Assembly: GCA_937863215.1 (NCBI GenBank)
Contig: CALMFQ010000501.1
Span: 1-14,119, forward strand
Source: an uncultured Pseudomonadota bacterium
GTDB lineage: Bacteria; Pseudomonadota; Gammaproteobacteria; Burkholderiales; SCOH01
Reading direction: 5' to 3'
DNA length: 14,119 nt
Shown here: in pieces, positions 12,947-14,119 of the stretch
How the letters are laid out: each line of letters starts with the position of its first letter
Numbering within the stretch: position 1 is the first letter of the stretch
Position numbers and translations under genes: made by a program
Notes under the pieces: model-generated
Told to the model about the DNA's origin: nothing
Database searches by the model: none
The model's input: only the letters and a program-made list of their open reading frames with translations

Positions 12947-13587
12947 GCACCTGCCTTCACGCTAGGACGCACCGTCACGTCACCACCCTTGGCACCCGGG
13001 ACAGCACCTTTAACCAGCAACAGCTGACGTTCAACATCAACGCGAACCACTTCGAGACATTGAACAGTGCGCTTTACGTTACCGTACTGACCGGCCATGC
13101 GCTTACCCGGAAATACACGACCCGGATCCTGCGCCATACCGATGGAACCCGGCGCATTATGCGAAACCGAGTTACCGTGCGAAGCACGCTGGGAACTGAA
13201 ATTGTGGCGCTTGATAGCACCGGAAAAACCTTTACCCTGACTGGTACCGGTCACATCGACCAGCTGACCAACCTGGAAAACCTCTACCGACAGAACCGAA
13301 CCCGGTTGCAGCGATGCCAGCTGTTCGGCAGTTACCGAAAACTCGCGCAGGCCACGACTAGCCTCAACGCCAGCCTTGGCAAAATGCCCAGCCTGAGCCT
13401 TGTTGACACGACTCGCCTTACGCAAACCGAAGCCAACCTGAACCGCTACATAACCATCAGTTTCATCGGTTTTGATTTGTGTGACGCGGTTATTGGACAT
13501 ATCCAGCACAGTCACCGGAATGGACGCGCCATCCTCGGCAAATACGCGGGTCATGCCAATCTTGCGACCTACAAGACCTAAACTCAT
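12943..13587 (-). CDS. rplC: 50S ribosomal protein L3
   Basis: L3 is an early 23S rRNA binder whose extension reaches the peptidyl-transferase centre. The 214-residue product (E. coli 209) begins MSLGLVGRKIGMTRVFAED, contains AGHFAKAGVEASRGLREF, DVTGTSQGKGFSGAIKRHNF and SHNAPGSIGMAQDPGRVFPG. Gln153 aligns with E. coli Gln150, the residue methylated by PrmB. The tail VKGAVPGAKGGDVTV is standard. The ATG follows AAGGA with eight bases between. Unlike the other S10-operon genes, it is separated from its upstream neighbour rpsJ by a 104-base spacer with a terminator and a candidate promoter. Confidence 0.98.
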   Translation of the reverse strand: MSLGLVGRKIGMTRVFAEDGASIPVTVLDMSNNRVTQIKTDETDGYVAVQVGFGLRKASRVNKAQAGHFAKAGVEASRGLREFSVTAEQLASLQPGSVLSVEVFQVGQLVDVTGTSQGKGFSGAIKRHNFSSQRASHGNSVSHNAPGSIGMAQDPGRVFPGKRMAGQYGNVKRTVQCLEVVRVDVERQLLLVKGAVPGAKGGDVTVRPSVKAGA

Positions 13588-13615
13588 GATTCTTTCCTTA
13601 TGTTTATGTTTAAGG

Positions 13616-13635
13616 GTCGATTACGATTGATCGAC
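13616..13635 (-). repeat. Second small inverted repeat in the rplC leader
   Basis: GTCGAT and ATCGAC form a 6-bp stem with an 8-base loop directly after the U-tract of the preceding hairpin. Seen directly; it may be part of a leader structure upstream of rplC, but a function is unproven. Confidence 0.4.
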
Positions 13636-13670
13636 AAAACAAAACGGGCCCGCCTTTACAGGCGAGCCCG
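13636..13670 (-). terminator. Intrinsic terminator or attenuator between rpsJ and rplC
   Basis: On the minus strand CGGGCTCGCC and GGCGGGCCCG form a 10-bp GC-rich stem (one G-U pair) with the loop TGTAAA, followed by TTTTGTTTTG. The shape is that of a rho-independent terminator. It lies 21 bases beyond the rpsJ stop, inside what is normally an uninterrupted operon, so it is more likely to be partial or regulated than absolute. Confidence 0.8.
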
Positions 13671-13672
13671 CT

Positions 13673-13700
13673 ATTCTAGCAGAAAATCAAGTTACTGCAA
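13673..13700 (-). promoter_or_regulatory. Candidate promoter ahead of rplC
   Basis: On the minus strand TTGCAG (13695-13700, three of six, in the last codons of rpsJ) is followed by 16 bases and TAGAAT (13673-13678; five of six to TATAAT). The predicted start near 13666 would fall in the 5' arm of the terminator hairpin, so the transcript would begin with a nearly complete hairpin. The -10 is good and the -35 is weak. Confidence 0.45.
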
Positions 13701-14003
13701 CTTAATTTCCACGTCAACACCAGCCGGCAAATCCAGCTTCATCAGGGCATCGACGGTCTTGTCGGTTGGATCGACAATATCCATCAAACGCAGATGGGTA
13801 CGAATTTCCAGCTGATCGCGCGAAGTCTTGTTGACGTGCGGCGAGCGCAGAATATCGAAACGCTGGATACGGGTCGGCAGCGGAACCGGACCCTTGACCA
13901 CAGCACCAGTGCGCTTGGCGGTTTCAACAATCTCGGCCGCGGAACGATCGATCAGATTGTAATCGTAAGCCTTGAGGCGGATACGAATGCGTTGACTTTG
14001 CAT
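13692..14003 (-). CDS. rpsJ: 30S ribosomal protein S10 (NusE)
   Basis: S10 is a 30S head protein and, as NusE, pairs with NusB to bind boxA RNA and promote antitermination; it also links NusG to the ribosome. The 103-residue product (same as E. coli) begins MQSQRIRIRLKAYDYNLID, includes GPVPLPTRIQRFDILRSPHV with the long ribosome-inserting loop NKTSRDQLEIRTH, and ends LDLPAGVDVEIKLQ. The ATG follows AGGA with seven bases between. It is 62 bases after tuf, and its upstream spacer holds two boxA-like sequences. A terminator follows it, unlike in most relatives with contiguous rpsJ-rplC. Confidence 0.98.
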   Translation of the reverse strand: MQSQRIRIRLKAYDYNLIDRSAAEIVETAKRTGAVVKGPVPLPTRIQRFDILRSPHVNKTSRDQLEIRTHLRLMDIVDPTDKTVDALMKLDLPAGVDVEIKLQ

Positions 14004-14013
14004 GTTTTTGTCC

Positions 14014-14033
14014 TAAAGAACGATAAAGAACGA
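14014..14033 (-). promoter_or_regulatory. Tandem boxA-like sequences in the rpsJ leader
   Basis: On the minus strand TCGTTCTTTA occurs twice in a row. Each copy holds GTTCTTTA, close to the rRNA-operon boxA core (TGCTCTTTAACA). boxA RNA is bound by NusB with NusE (S10), the product of the gene starting 11 bases downstream. The repeat is seen directly; the boxA identity is inferred from similarity. Confidence 0.45.
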
Positions 14034-14036
14034 GCC

Positions 14037-14055
14037 GGGGCGCACAATGCGCCCC
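14037..14055 (-). repeat. Strong hairpin in the tuf-rpsJ spacer
   Basis: GGGGCGCA-TTG-TGCGCCCC forms a perfect 8-bp stem ten bases after the first tuf stop codon. No continuous U-run follows (the next bases are GGCTCGTTC), so it is a poor terminator. It could be an RNA-processing or pausing hairpin separating tuf from rpsJ, or a boxB-like element preceding the boxA-like repeats. Confidence 0.6.
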
Positions 14056-14065
14056 TACCTGATTA

Positions 14066-14119
14066 TTACTCGATAACCTTCGCAACCACACCGGCACCGA
14101 CAGTACGACCGCCTTCACG
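14066..14119 (-). CDS. tuf: Elongation factor Tu, C-terminal end (partial)
   Basis: Only the last 17 codons are in the window; the rest lies beyond the right edge. They read REGGRTVGAGVVAKVIE, the conserved end of EF-Tu domain III, followed by two consecutive TAA stops. EF-Tu delivers aminoacyl-tRNA to the ribosomal A site using GTP. Its place just upstream of rpsJ shows that the str operon (presumably rpsL-rpsG-fusA-tuf) precedes the S10 operon here, as in many betaproteobacteria. Which tuf copy this is cannot be told from the fragment. Confidence 0.95.
   Translation of the reverse strand, partial: REGGRTVGAGVVAKVIE

Noticed and set aside
14037..14055. The tuf-rpsJ hairpin as an intrinsic terminator for tuf
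   Set aside because: No U-run follows the stem, only interrupted CTTT stretches, so it was recorded as a hairpin rather than a terminator.
13924..14118. A 64-codon minus-strand frame spanning the tuf-rpsJ junction
   Set aside because: It overlaps the real tuf and rpsJ ends in another frame, crosses the hairpin and matches nothing known.

Overview
The window is a stretch of the conserved ribosomal-protein supercluster (end of tuf, then the S10, spc and alpha operons). Every gene is on the minus strand, so transcription runs from high to low coordinates. The organism is most likely a betaproteobacterium. The gene order is the classical proteobacterial one, infA sits between secY and rpmJ (E. 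coli lacks infA there; betaproteobacteria such as Neisseria and Burkholderia have it), tuf lies directly upstream of rpsJ, and SecY, L3 and L17 read most like betaproteobacterial forms. The genus cannot be fixed from the sequence alone. Base composition looks moderate (near 50-55% GC by eye, not computed).

Layout in transcription order: the last 17 codons of tuf (14066-14119); a 62-base spacer with a GC hairpin and two boxA-like repeats; rpsJ; a 104-base spacer with an intrinsic terminator and a promoter-like sequence; rplC-rplD-rplW-rplB-rpsS-rplV-rpsC-rplP-rpmC-rpsQ, packed with overlaps or gaps of at most 12 bases; a 168-base spacer with a hairpin and a strong candidate spc promoter; rplN-rplX-rplE-rpsN-rpsH-rplF-rplR-rpsE-rpmD-rplO-secY-infA-rpmJ; a 60-base spacer with a candidate alpha promoter; rpsM-rpsK-rpsD-rpoA-rplQ; a strong intrinsic terminator at 129-157; and finally a gene-free end (1-128) with a 10-base tandem repeat.

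Together the genes make both ribosomal subunits (10 small-subunit proteins and 17 large-subunit proteins), the RNA polymerase alpha subunit, initiation factor IF-1, the SecY channel and elongation factor EF-Tu. All coding genes look intact and of normal length. No mobile element, CRISPR array, tRNA, rRNA or accessory gene was found.

The coding content is ordinary and no new biological system is evident. The parts worth a second look are the four non-coding junctions. The three candidate internal promoters each overlap or abut an inverted repeat, and the leader of rpsJ (which encodes S10/NusE) carries tandem copies of a boxA-like sequence, the RNA element that NusB-NusE recognises.
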